DNA of 64,000 nucleotides from Trichobilharzia regenti (lineage: Eukaryota > Platyhelminthes > Trematoda > Strigeidida > Schistosomatidae): assembly GCA_944472135.2 (NCBI GenBank), contig OX235265.1, forward strand, positions 90,180,984 through 90,244,983. Reading direction: 5' to 3'. The notes beneath the pieces are model-generated. The model was given only the letters and a program-made list of their open reading frames with translations. It was not told the DNA's origin and ran no database searches. Position 1 is the first letter of the stretch. Every line of letters starts with the position of its first letter. The translations under genes and the position numbers were made by a program. This document shows, in pieces, positions 1-11,000 of the stretch.

Positions 1-620
1 GCGGAACAAGTGAAATAATACCAGGGATAATTCAAAATGTGAATAGTAATAGCAACAATTGACGTAATAAAGGAAGAGAATACAGATTGAATAGACAAAA
101 CGAAAAATAGGTATAGCCAAAATGTAATTAAGGATTACCATACTTTAGGAAAGAGGGATTAAAACCATGAAAGTTGGAGGGGTTGATCAAACTTTTACTG
201 AGATCTACTTTTTGTTTCGATAGCCAGAGTTTCAGCAATACAGATGAGTCGGGTACGTAGGGATTTGGGCAAATTACTCTTTGCCTTGTAGATGACTTTA
301 AAGGCAGAGGCTGTAGACATAGGATGATCAGTATAGAGCAGATGTTCAATGATTGAGCTTCTTATTGCTCCACTTTCACCTCTTCGTAACCATGCAGGAT
401 AGTGTTCTTGCACCCTCTTGGGAAAAACTCGAGTCGAACGGCTGATAGACCTAGCTCCACACGAGAAGATGAATTGATAAACGCGCAGAGAGTTGAACAA
501 TTGCGAGATCTTGTCCTTCAAGTTATTGAACAGTAATGATTAACTGGAAAACGCTATAAACTCAACGATGAAGCAGAGAATTTCCCTTACAGGGACTATG
601 AGATCTTTCTTTTAATGATG
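1..620 (-). mobile_element. Penelope-like element 3' part with GIY-YIG remnant
   Basis: On the minus strand 521-195 reads a GIY-YIG endonuclease remnant (SCGARSISRSTRVFPKRVQE then HYPAWL), followed by the C-terminal block [20 protein letters not shown]. The YIG tripeptide has become SIS. Positions 1-128 match, in reverse, the 3' tail of the copy at 35130-35290, so the window starts inside the PLE 3' UTR. Frameshifts show it is dead. Confidence 0.85.
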
Positions 621-749
621 GATGATATCGGAAGCTGCTAAGTCACATTTGAATTACAAGCTCATGTACAGATTTAACTTTATCTTGACTGTGGAGGCAT
701 TGGGTGTTTAGGCAGAGATCTTCAAAGGATATGCATTGAAGGAAATTGT

Positions 750-954
750 ATTATTTATTTACTTTTATTTTTATTTTCGATTACAGCTTGATTCCACACT
801 GTATTTTGGTATAAGTGTGGAATTTTCAGCGTGGATATCGGTAGCCCAAAATTCGCAGGCCGACCATAGATATCAGGTGTGCGTCGGCGTGGGCTCGAAC
901 CCCGGACCATGTGCATGGTCGGCGAGAGTCATAACCACTGTGCCACCGACTCAC
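750..954 (-). mobile_element. SINE, family B (tRNA-like head, AT-rich tail)
   Basis: Minus-strand copy: tRNA-like head with A-box region and B-box (GGTTCGAGCC type) about 880-954, then a body ending in CAAGCTGTAATCGAAAAT and an A-rich tail. Same body as the copies at 20020, 58518 and 62401. Confidence 0.8.
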
Positions 955-1479
955 ACTTGCAGCTTCTTATACCTCGATTTGATTGAAGATCTTTGTAAAT
1001 CAACAGCATCTGTGAGTGTGGTATGGGATCCACATTGTAAAATAGCAGCATGAGTATTTTTAAGAGGTTGAATTTGAATCTACATTCGGAGGTGAATTTA
1101 CGTTTGTCAATAGTTATCCAAGTGTTAGTAAAATAATTATTGAATAAAGCATAGGTGTATATATCAAACACCAGTGCTGCATATTCCAACAGAAATGACA
1201 CAATTAAAAGGCAGACATGGTTGAAACACATGGATTGCGTGATGCATAATTTTGGAAAAATGAAGAGTAATTAAAGAAGAACCGTGTACACAGGTTGATT
1301 ACGTAACAGATTGTTAAGGGAAAATAAAACGACTTGGACATTGATAACTTGTAACTAAGGCTCAAGTAGTCATAAGAATAAAATAATTTTACCAAGGATA
1401 AGATGCAATTAAAGATGAAGTAGTCAGAAAAAAGTAGAAAATAATTTTGTCCGGTTTACAAATTCATGTAGCGACAGCA

Positions 1480-3890
1480 AAGATAAGGAAAGTGACTGTA
1501 CAAATTTCTTCTAAACACACAGATTTGGCTTGTTCTTCAGGTGGATTCCTATTGCTTCAACTGTAGGTATATGTAGAAGACGAACTCGTTAAGCAAAATT
1601 AAGATTAGTAGGAATGCGATAAATAATTTTAAATGCTTTATTAATGTCAACCTTATGCTCATTATCTTCAAGGTGTGCTAAAATAGAGATACGAATAGAT
1701 CTTGTTTGTGCCTTGTTTAACCATGCTGCAGGATGATGTTCGAAAATGCAATGATGAACCTGAACAAAGCAAAAACTACAGGTTTTTTTCCTTTGTTCAA
1801 ATTCATTAAGGGGAATAAATGTATGAAATGATGAACCTGCCTAATTGTACGCTCCACAGCTGCAGTCAGACTGGTAGATACACATAGAGGAGGCAAATTA
1901 AGGTAGTTTATACTTATTTCCCGAAAGTAGGATAGGGGTGGTTGTGAAGAGACAACGTACCTCTGCTGTTTTAACTTCATTCTTCAGGCGCTGTGTTATT
2001 ATTTCACTGATGTCGTCACCGAGGAACTGCAATTTTATGAACATTGGTTTTTTCGGAAATGTAGGCATAGTGACACTTCTAGGTGCAGAATTCATATTTT
2101 TCTCAATGAACTTATCTGGATAACCATTTTTTCTGAGTAATTCTCTAATAATCTTAAGCTCCTCATTGACAGTCGTCTGAACAGATTAACCTAGCTATAT
2201 GAACCAGACACTTTACAAAGTTACGTACTAAAAAAATGAGAGTACTGACCTGCTCTTGTAGGTTTCCTATAAACACTGCTTCTTAATGTGCCATCTTCTT
2301 TCCTTGCCATGAAAACGTCTAGGAATGAGATGATGTCATTGCTTCCTTTCTCTTTGGTTAAGTTTATTGCTGAATAGGCATCATTAAACAAGGATGTTCA
2401 TTGCATCATTCTCGTTTTTTATAACCAAAAATGTATTATCCATATATTGACAGTAGATATCCAAGTCATTCACTGCTCCTTTCAGTAGTCCATCGTCGAA
2501 CTTAGCGGGGGAAAAATCAGCTACGATTGGTCCTAATGGGGAACCCATAGCTACACCATCAATTTGTCTGTAATAATAAATAATTTTTCCTTCACGTTCC
2601 CAGTGGAACATAGGGCTCCAAGCTAGTGGCTTGAAGTTTATGTAGCAGTGTTTAATTTTTACAGGATGGGGTTGCTAGCCTCATGCCCAATCTTTCCTCT
2701 TTACCAGCATTATTTCTGGCTCGGTGAGGTAAAGGAGTGCACCGGTCGGGGATCGAACCCCGGACCATATGCATGGTCGGCGAGCGTCCTAACCGCCATA
2801 CCACCGACGCTCAATTTGTCTGTAATATTCCTTATTGAATTAGAAATGAACATTCATTGTACATTTTAAAATAAGTTCCTTCAAGGAAGATACAGAAATG
2901 CCATTGTTTATGTTTCACGTAGTAAACTCATCACATATAAAATCCACTGTCTCCATTAACGGTACATTAGCGAACAAGGAGGATACATCAAAAGACATCA
3001 TAAACTTGTCATTCATATTAAGATCTTTTATTTATTTATTTGACGAATTCAAAACTATCGTTTACACCATGGTTTACTAATTCATTATGCAAAGGTTTCA
3101 GGAGCTTCACTAACCATTTTGCTGTTGCGTGATATGGGGAATGACACATATTCAAAAATAGTCGAAGTGGCAAACCATTTTTATGCACTTTTGGTAATCA
3201 ATATAATCTTGGTGTAATCGTGCCAGTAGGTTTTTGGAGATTAATATAAACTCTCTATGATGCTACTTTGTTGTTTAAGTCATCTTAGTGACTCAATTAA
3301 TTGTTTCTCAACCTATTCTGTCGGATCAATAGAAGATGAAATTTTTGGTGATCACTGAGTATTTCATTCATCTTATGTATGTATTCTGTTTTATTCATTA
3401 TTATCACTCAAGAGCCTTTATCAGGTTTCGAAATTATTATATTCTCATTGTTTCGCAACATATCCACGGCTTCCCTGTGTTTCTTGGTCAATAAGCGAAT
3501 TTAGTTTGGCGCGTTTCTTTTCATTTTTCTTGCCAAAAACCTCATTCACGTAATCCAGTAACGGTTTCTTCAAGCGCTCTCCGGTGGCTCATCCACAGCA
3601 TAGGACATTTCGGTGACGTTCTTGACAATTCCGTGATACATGATTCAAATGAGTCAATTTGGTTCAATGTGTGGCACTTGAGTGTCTTACTATTCGGGCG
3701 AACTGCGCTACGTCGTAAAGACTTTCAAAAGGACCTGGGATACTGGTTTCTCCCTATGCCTTCGAGAAACAAGTACCAAAAAATTCTCGCTTCACTGAGC
3801 CTTGTGCTGTACTTCAGATGCTCACTGAGCACTTTCAACGCAAATTGTTGCGAATTTTCCCATTTCATGAATTTGCATCTACAAACTTTT
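1480..3890 (-). mobile_element. Penelope-like element, RT plus GIY-YIG, decayed
   Basis: Read on the minus strand in several frames: N-terminal block near 3880-3700, RT motifs MMSFDVSSLFANVPL about 3000, QIDGVAMGSPLGP about 2560 and a degenerate YMDNTF (the YVDDTF catalytic box) about 2440, then linker (PMFIKLQFLGDDISEII) about 2010 and a GIY-YIG domain starting MCIYQSDCSCGA about 1890, ending about 1500. PLE reverse transcriptase copies the element at a nick made by the GIY-YIG nuclease. Stops and frameshifts throughout; a SINE is inserted at 2576-2810. 960-1480 is probably its 3' UTR. Confidence 0.85.
2576..2810 (-). mobile_element. SINE, family A, inserted in PLE RT
   Basis: Full minus-strand copy with tRNA-like head (about 2740-2810) and family A body (TCCACTGGGAACGTGAAGG end). 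Flanked by an exact 17-bp duplication TCAATTTGTCTGTAATA at 2559-2575 and 2811-2827. Removing one repeat restores the PLE frame through EYYRQIDGVAMG. Confidence 0.93.
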
Positions 3891-3960
3891 AACTGATAAC
3901 ATTATGCTGATATAGCTAACGCGTAGTGAACATACCGGGATTTAAAACAACTGCAAATTG

Positions 3961-3962
<2 letters not shown>

Positions 3963-4007
<45 letters not shown>
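3963..4007. repeat. (TA)n microsatellite
   Basis: About 45 bp of uninterrupted AT dinucleotides just beyond the 5' end of the PLE. Confidence 0.95.
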
Positions 4008-4013
<6 letters not shown>

Positions 4014-4319
4014 GCTACTCAGGTAGCTATTTTTGATTTTCAAAAAGGACCAATGATGAAATCCCATCATGAATTGACTTCAAATAATTAATTCGGTCTT
4101 AAGGTACAGTAAATATCTGCGGGAAGCCTTTGTTCAGATATATTGTGGTAAGAACTGCCTGCAAGTAAAAATTGTTGATAACAATTTGCGTCATTATCAA
4201 CATCCCGAGTCAGGGTCATGAAAATAAAAACAATAGCAATACTTAATCTTGAGAAAATCACCAGCCTATCACAGCGGTCATGACGTGTGGAAACATGATT
4301 TGCGGATATATGACTTAAC

Positions 4320-4530
4320 TTTCTGAGAAACGGTCACAAAGTGATAACAGAATAACCTTCAGGAAGAAAAACAACCAATCAGGAGACGTTGCTTCTCCAC
4401 TGACAATAATGTACGTAAAAATCTGTAGATACATCTTGATTTTCTGAATGAACAACCTGTTCCCTGCCTCTTGGTCTTCTGTCGTTACAATATAATTCCA
4501 CCTCAAACTGTGTTATGAATGGTTTCATTT
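4320..4530. repeat. Unclassified dispersed repeat, copy 1
   Basis: Shares blocks such as ACAACCAATCAG, AAAATCTGTA, CTTCTGTNGTTACAAT, in the same order and strand, with 30530-30720. No coding similarity recognised. Confidence 0.55.
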
Positions 4531-4914
4531 TCTGAATCAAAGTGTAACCGAGATTGAAATTAGCGAATATTGAAATACGCTGTACAGCTGAGGACACCAA
4601 CAGCGTATACAAACATTAATTCTCAATATATATATATGCCACATTACTATTTAAATTATTGCCGAAACTCAGACACCACTATTTAGCTATGCAAATTCTG
4701 CTTCCTCAATCCACGTTATTCACAGTAGAATGGGTTTAAATTCTCAAGTATTTACACTTTCTTATTAATAGTGAATCTTGGCAGCATCATTCAATGAAGT
4801 GAGTAGGAGGCTTAAAGATCAATAAATTTCAACGGAGTATTGTAAGACTAAAAGAGACTTCATGAGTGTCATGTTGTACCCACGTATGTACGTACTGATC
4901 TTAAGCGGGAACTC

Positions 4915-5235
4915 TGGTAACGAACCTATCACACAACAAATATGGAGATAGATAGATTGGACACACACACACTGAGAAGACCGTTGTCAAATAACGTCAT
5001 CATCCACCAGGCAATCCATCGAGTGAAATACCGATGGGGAAGGAGTTGGACTTCAATACAGGATTGACATAGAGGAGATCATGCATGTGGAAAAGAAATC
5101 AAAGTTTATGGTCAATCGTGCAGCAACCGGTTACAAAAATGAACTAAGGCGAACAAGATGAAATGGAGATATCCTACATAAACCCTCATCTTCCACCCAG
5201 AACCCAAGGGAATAGGAAATAATGCTGAAGTCTTC
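4915..5235 (+). mobile_element. RTE retrotransposon 3' end (WIGHTLRK family), decayed
   Basis: Translates in pieces as GH.H.LRRPLSNNV and HQAIHRVKYRWGRSW, then HRGDHACGKEIK, the C-terminal RTE block seen better at 16935-17165 and 32560-32750. Ends at CCCAAGGGAATAGGAAATAAT, the usual family 3' end. Confidence 0.65.
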
Positions 5236-5385
5236 GCTTCCAGTGGCTGAATGGTCTACGAGCTTGCCTTATAATCAAAACGTCCTGGGTTCATACTCCA
5301 ATGCGTGCATACTTCCGATGAGTCCCAAACTAGGATGAAACAGTTGTCCAGTACTCCCTATTTTCCGAACCCTGCAAACCAACAC
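5236..5385 (+). mobile_element. Hammerhead-type SINE (family C)
   Basis: tRNA-like head (CAGTGGCTGAATGGTC, then CGTCCTGGGTTC), followed by a hammerhead-like core: CCGATGA, helix II GTCCC/GGAT, GAAAC at about 5317-5340. The core has one change from CUGANGA. Tail GTCCAGTACTCCC. Its head lies 332 bp upstream of the next copy at 5570, giving a tandem arrangement. Confidence 0.75.
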
Positions 5386-5569
5386 TTAAAGTATCAATCT
5401 GATGACCACTAGCGACTGGCTCTATTCAGGTAGGTTATAGTGAGAAGACGTGACCAGTGACATCCATCCGGTCAGGTTTGAGGACAAATGTACTCGCCAC
5501 GAATGATGAAATTGGCTAGCAGTAACGCTCTATATTGCGAATTGGTAGAAGTTGAAATTCACCAACTAG

Positions 5570-6025
5570 TTTCCAGTGGCTTAATGGTTACGAGCTCGCT
5601 GGCCTTGTGTACCCCGTAACCTGAACGTCCTGGGTTCGAACCGTGTCGGTGGGTGGGTGCTGATATTATTTCCTTTAACTCCTCGCGGAACACAGAGCTT
5701 CAGCTGCGTGTCTCCATTGTGTTCAGTTCTCTACTAGAGTTTTCACCTGGCTCTAAGTCTGCCCACACATCTCCTCTTCACATACATGACCTCCTCCAAG
5801 TCACCCTTGCATTGACGACCAACTCTCCGCTTCCTTTTCAGCCAGGTTCCACTCGAGTAATGGTTTGGCGTGTGATGTCACTCACTTGATGGTTTCCTCA
5901 GACTATGGCAAGGGGGCTGTTAATGAGTTCGTTCATAAAACTAGCGAGACGAAACAGTTATACACAGTTTTCTCAGGCGGTTTCCCAATGATTCTCTAAC
6001 CGATGTCGGCCTATGATAATTAATT
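5570..6025 (+). mobile_element. Hammerhead-type SINE (family C) split by an RTE insertion
   Basis: Head at 5570-5654 (CAGTGGCTTAATGGTTACG, GTCCTGGGTTCGAACC) breaks off inside the hammerhead core (GTGCTGAT), and the core resumes near 5938-5965 (AATGAG...AAACTAGCGAGACGAAACAG), followed by the tail GGTTTCCCAATGATTCTC. The gap is an antisense RTE 3' end. Confidence 0.7.
5655..5915 (-). mobile_element. RTE 3' end (WIGHTLRK family) nested in a SINE
   Basis: Reverse complement of the RTE C-terminal and 3' region: TGACATCACACGCCAAACCA, then GTGGAACCTGGCTGAAAAGG, ending with ...TTAAAGGAAATAATA at 5655. 5'-truncated, as usual for target-primed insertions. Confidence 0.8.
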
Positions 6026-7263
6026 TAATTAGTAGTCAACAAATATTACAATATTATTAGAACTACTAATGCAACGGAAATCGACTGCATTTTTGTTAAA
6101 GATAGGAAAAAGATAATGAATGCTAAAAGTGTTTAATTTACAGGGAAAAAAGAAAAGGAGTTAATCCCCCTTTTATGTATTGTATAAAAATGTTAACCTT
6201 GGTTGTAAACACGCACGCACGCACACACACAGGTATACACAACAAAACATACAATAATCATAATAATAACAATAATCATAAGTAACTCTTCAATAAACAA
6301 GAACTAGGATAACATTTTACATTAAATAAAGAGATTTGTAACTTATCACTATAATAAAAAAAATGATGACTGTACAGAAGTGACAAGGTTGTCATTAATG
6401 TTGTTGTTGTCGTCGTCGTCGGCGTAGTAGTAGTATGAGTAATATCAGCAATGTCTACCCCTAACTAATTCTCTGCTGTATATATGAAGACCTCAGATTA
6501 CCATCAGTCAAGTGGAGCAGAGCAGAGGAGTGAAGAGTAAAAAGAAAGGTCAATGTATGCAGCAACATGAGAAAGGTGAGAGATATATATACCAAGGGAT
6601 GATAACAGCACCACTCCTATAGTAGCAGTGTAATAAATAGGGTGGATAAATGACACCATGGAAAGCATGCGTTGAATAAAGGATGCAAGAGAGAGAGACG
6701 GAATGACAGGTAAGATCAGTTAATTAATGAATTATTTAATAACAAAGATAGGTAGATGGGTAATGGAGAAAAAAAACAATAAAAACATACAAAACATAAT
6801 TGTCATTAATTATCATATCAACAACTTCTATAGACATATACAGAAAATGTTGTGGTTGTCATACAAAAAGAGAGATAAATAGTCTAAAAGGTGAAACTAA
6901 ATATCTTGATTCAATTATACTTCATTTTTTGTTCTTATTTTGCTGTGTTGTGTATACAGATATATATATATGTAAAGTAACAACACGTGGATATATAGAC
7001 AGTTCTTTAAGGAATACATTAATATGCACAAACAGAGAGTGTCAAAAGAGATTCGGTGAGACGTCAACCATAAAAGGAGCATATATAATAACGATAATAA
7101 CTATTATTATTACTATATATATATATAATATGTATATTTATGTATAACAGCTGCGCGCATGAGTACAGGAGAGGAGAGGAAAGGAGAAAACTCCGTTTTT
7201 GCACAGGGAAAAAATTAATTCATTCGCCCAATGGTTGATTGGTTGGTTGGTCTAGTTTGTTTT
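6026..7263. other. 3' flank of MORC2-like gene, no gene seen
   Basis: AT-rich sequence with simple repeats: (ACGC)/(AC) at 6210-6232, GTT/GTC trinucleotides at 6400-6420, short TA runs near 6960 and 7115. The longest open frame (6800-7147) is low-complexity and not recognised. Confidence 0.6.
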
Positions 7264-7278
7264 TTTATTTTTTTTATT
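7264..7278 (-). terminator. Poly(A) signals of the MORC2-like gene
   Basis: Two AATAAA hexamers on the minus strand (7278-7273 and 7269-7264) start 18 and 27 bases after the stop codon. This implies a very short 3' UTR if used; a site further downstream cannot be excluded. Confidence 0.5.
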
Positions 7279-7296
7279 AGTGATGACCGGAGGAAT

Positions 7297-7368
7297 TCAA
7301 CTTTTTGCAAGGAAATTTTTCAAATAATTATCCACTTCTTCTATATTGGTTAAGGGTCCTTTGAAGTC
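7297..7368 (-). CDS. MORC2: MORC2-like exon 21: terminal exon
   Basis: Encodes [23 protein letters not shown] and TGA (7299-7297). It resembles the acidic amphipathic end of MORC2. Acceptor TTGTGTAG; phase 0 fits exon 20. Confidence 0.88.
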   Translation of the reverse strand, partial: DFKGPLTNIEEVDNYLKNFLAKS

Positions 7369-8047
7369 CTACACAATAAAAAAAGGATAGAGAAAAGAAC
7401 ATTATTTTTTGGAAATTGATGATCAAATAAATAAAATTGCACACCAGTTGGTAACCAGTGTGTGTGTGTGTCAGTGGTATCGAGTTCTTGTTCTCTTGGT
7501 GGAGAGATTGAATTATGTCAGGTCAGTCAAGACAGTCACCACCATGCTAGGTGACTTATCATTGCAGTGTAATTGTAGGCAACCGGCAGGAAGCCCTGGA
7601 CGTAGATTTTGCACTTGTCATCCAGAAACTCCAAGCCTCCAGCTTGAAGCCCTATGTTCCACTGAGGACGTGATGGAATTATATAATAATATAATGCTGA
7701 CTGTGAGATCAATTATATGGGTCAAACTAGTAGATCAGAGTCAATTCGATTAGTGGAATGCAAAAATTTAACTAGCTAGCTAGCTAGACCTAGAATGATT
7801 GACCATGTTAAGTTAAATAATCTAGAAAAAGGCTCGGTCATTACAATGCATTGTATTCACTTGTATGTAATCTCACCCAATAAAGTGGGTGGGACAGGGT
7901 GAGAGAACTAAAAAGTGATACAGTTAGGTGGAAAGAGAGAAAGGCTATTAACTGAAGATTCGCTAATCAATCCAACATCACACACGTGCAATGGAAATGA
8001 CACAACGCCCATATACTAACGACATGAAAAGTGATCACAAACAAAAG

Positions 8048-8084
<37 letters not shown>

Positions 8085-11000
8085 AAATCATGAAGCCGTG
8101 TGAGTAAACTGACATGATTATAAACAATAAATTGTGCTCGAAACGTTATCCAGTTGTTAATACTACTCAACTGTGTGATAGTTGAAAGAACCTTTATCCA
8201 ATGTGGAATTATATATCCCACCATAGTGCCCCAGTTCTACACACTCACATTAAAGTTGCATACACTTCATTATTTCTGATACGAAAATTAGAGAAATTGT
8301 AACTTGGCAGACTAAGTTCCTAGGACTCAGTAGGTTGGAAGCGAACTTTCATATACCAGTACAAGACAACCCGCCAGTTCCCGACCCAAAGCTGCTACCT
8401 TGACGTGGTGGTCGGGCTTGAACACCGCAATGACCTAATCAAGCTATACTGGCTGAGACTTATGTCTCTTGAGGTTCTACCATGCCAGGCAGGTTGTTTG
8501 GATAGCGGTTAAACAAAAAGCAGCTACCCAATCCAATACCATGTCCAATACAAATTCACAAAATTTCATGCCGGATCGGCCGTGGCCCGGATTAACAACG
8601 ACCGCGCTTCCTGCTGCCGTGTCACAGGGCGGGAGTGATAAGTATGCTACTGAGGCACACCAAACAAAAAAGAACGAACAAAAACAGGCCGCGTGTGACC
8701 GGCCTCAAGCAGTTGTCCCCTGGGCTCTGCGGTCACGCAACCAACTTCCACGGTGTGGGCAGCCGGGAAGTAACAATCGCCCTCACAATCCGAAATGCAC
8801 ACAAAACCTCTCTAATCCTCACTTATCTTTGTCTTCATCTCCATTACCTTGCCTTCCTCCCACTGATGCAACTCCTCTACTTGATGGCTCCTCACTCCCT
8901 CTTCACTCTGTGTCCACTAAAAACGACGAAAGCCAAAAAACCACCACGGATAGTCTCCTAAAGCCACGCCACCAATTTCATATAGGAGCATTTAATGTTA
9001 GGACACTTTGCCAAATAGGACAACAAGCATCACTAGCTAAGACCCTGGCATCTCGAGCCATTGATGTATGTTGTGTTTCAGAAACACGCATACAAGACCC
9101 AAGTGTGGTTATTCACCTAACCCCACCTGGCCAACAGGATGAATCTTCAAAATTCACCTTGAGGGTGTCAGGAGATGCCACAGCTAGTTCACGAGGATTA
9201 GCTGGCGTAGGGATAGCTCTGAGTACTAGGGCAGAAAAGACATTGCTTGACTGGATCCCAGTAGATAGCCGAATGTGTGCTGTCCGTCTGAACGGATCAG
9301 TAAGAAGGAGAAAGGACTGCACTACTCGCCGATGCCTTTTCGTAATCTCCGCCTACGCCCCCACTGACTGCAGTTCGGATGAAACGAAGGATGAGTTCTA
9401 CCAAAAGCTGTCTAGTTTGGTGAGAAAGGCTAAACGCTCAGATATAGTCGTTCTAGCTGGTGACTTTAACGCTCAAGTAGGGAAATTGTGTCAATCTGAG
9501 AAGGATGTCGGTGGCACCTATGGAGTTCCGTGCCAGCGAACCGACAACGGTGACCGTCTCCTACAGTTCTGTTCAGATAATCATTTGTTTCTTGTAAGCA
9601 CTAACTTTAAACACAAGGAGAGACACTGTTTAACCTGGCGACCCCCATCATCAAACCAACGCTGGACACAAATAGACCACATAGCAATAAGCTATCGTTG
9701 GCGTGGGTCGGTAGGAGATTGTCGCTCCTTCTGGAACACGTGTGTAGATACCGATCACGCACTGGTCCGGGCTCGTGTGTGCTTACGACTGAACGGACGT
9801 AGGAAACAGCTGGCGGTAAAACCATCACGTCCCCAGCTCGATCAGGAAACTAAATCCCTATTTGAGGAAGAACTAGCTAAACGCATATCTGAATTCGACA
9901 GCTGTGCTCACCCTGGAGAAGCCTGGAAGAATATTCAGTCAGCTATAGATACAGCTGTAAAAGCTGTGAATAAGGCAAATCCAAAGGTGAGTAAAAACCA
10001 CTGGATTTCGACTGCCTCATCCGAACTGATAGATGCTAGAAGACTTATTCCGGCGAGCTCCGAATTCAATGAGGAGCGAAAGCTGCACAAAAGGAAACTT
10101 ACTAAAAGTCTCCGCAAGGACCGTGAACAGTGGTGGGTGACAAAGGCGAAAGAGATGGAAAAAGCATTGGCGATAGGCAACACTAGGCAACTCTTTAGAC
10201 TCATCACAGAATCGGGTGGGAGAAGGCAATTCATAAGTGAGACTATTTCTGAGAAAAATGGCTCCTTAATTAGCTCTCAGGATAGACGCCTTGAACGCTG
10301 GAAAGAACACTTTGAGGAACAATTTAACTTGCCTACAGCCACACTGAACCTCCCCGCCATCCACCACGTACCCGAATGGGATATAGACACTGGTCCGCCG
10401 TCTGTAGGTGAGGTTACAAAAGCTATCAGTAATTTGAAACGAGGCAAAGCGGCAGGACCCGACGGAATTATTCCGGAGGTGTTTAAATATGGGGGTGACA
10501 TACTAGTTTGTAGATTAACTGAGGTACTAGGCAAAGTCTGGGAATCAGAGACAGTACCATCAGACTGGGGTAAGTCACTTATTATACCGATATTCAAGAA
10601 GGGAAACAAGTCCTCGTGTGATAATCATAGGGGGATCAGCCTAACGAACATAGTCTCTAAAATCCTAGGCTCAGTAATCATGCATAGACTAAGCAGAACT
10701 CGGGAGGAACAGACAAGGGAAAATCAAGCAGGCTTTAGACCAGGTAGAGGGTGCATAGATCATATCTTCACTCTTCGACAGATTCTAGAACATAGACACA
10801 CTTTTCGGCGTCCAACAATTGTCATATTTCTTGACTTGAAGGCGGCCTTCGACTCCGTGGATCGAAAGGTACTATGGCAATGTCTGACTGTGAAGGGAGT
10901 GCCAAGAAAGTACATTGCACTAATCAAGGCACTCTATTCAAACTCACGTAGTCGTGTAAGGGCTTATGGGGAATTGTCATCTGAATTAGTAACAACCAGT

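Noticed and set aside
8469..8540. RTE protein start at 8469
   Set aside because: The codon there is TTG; the first in-frame ATG is at 8541, so I used that.
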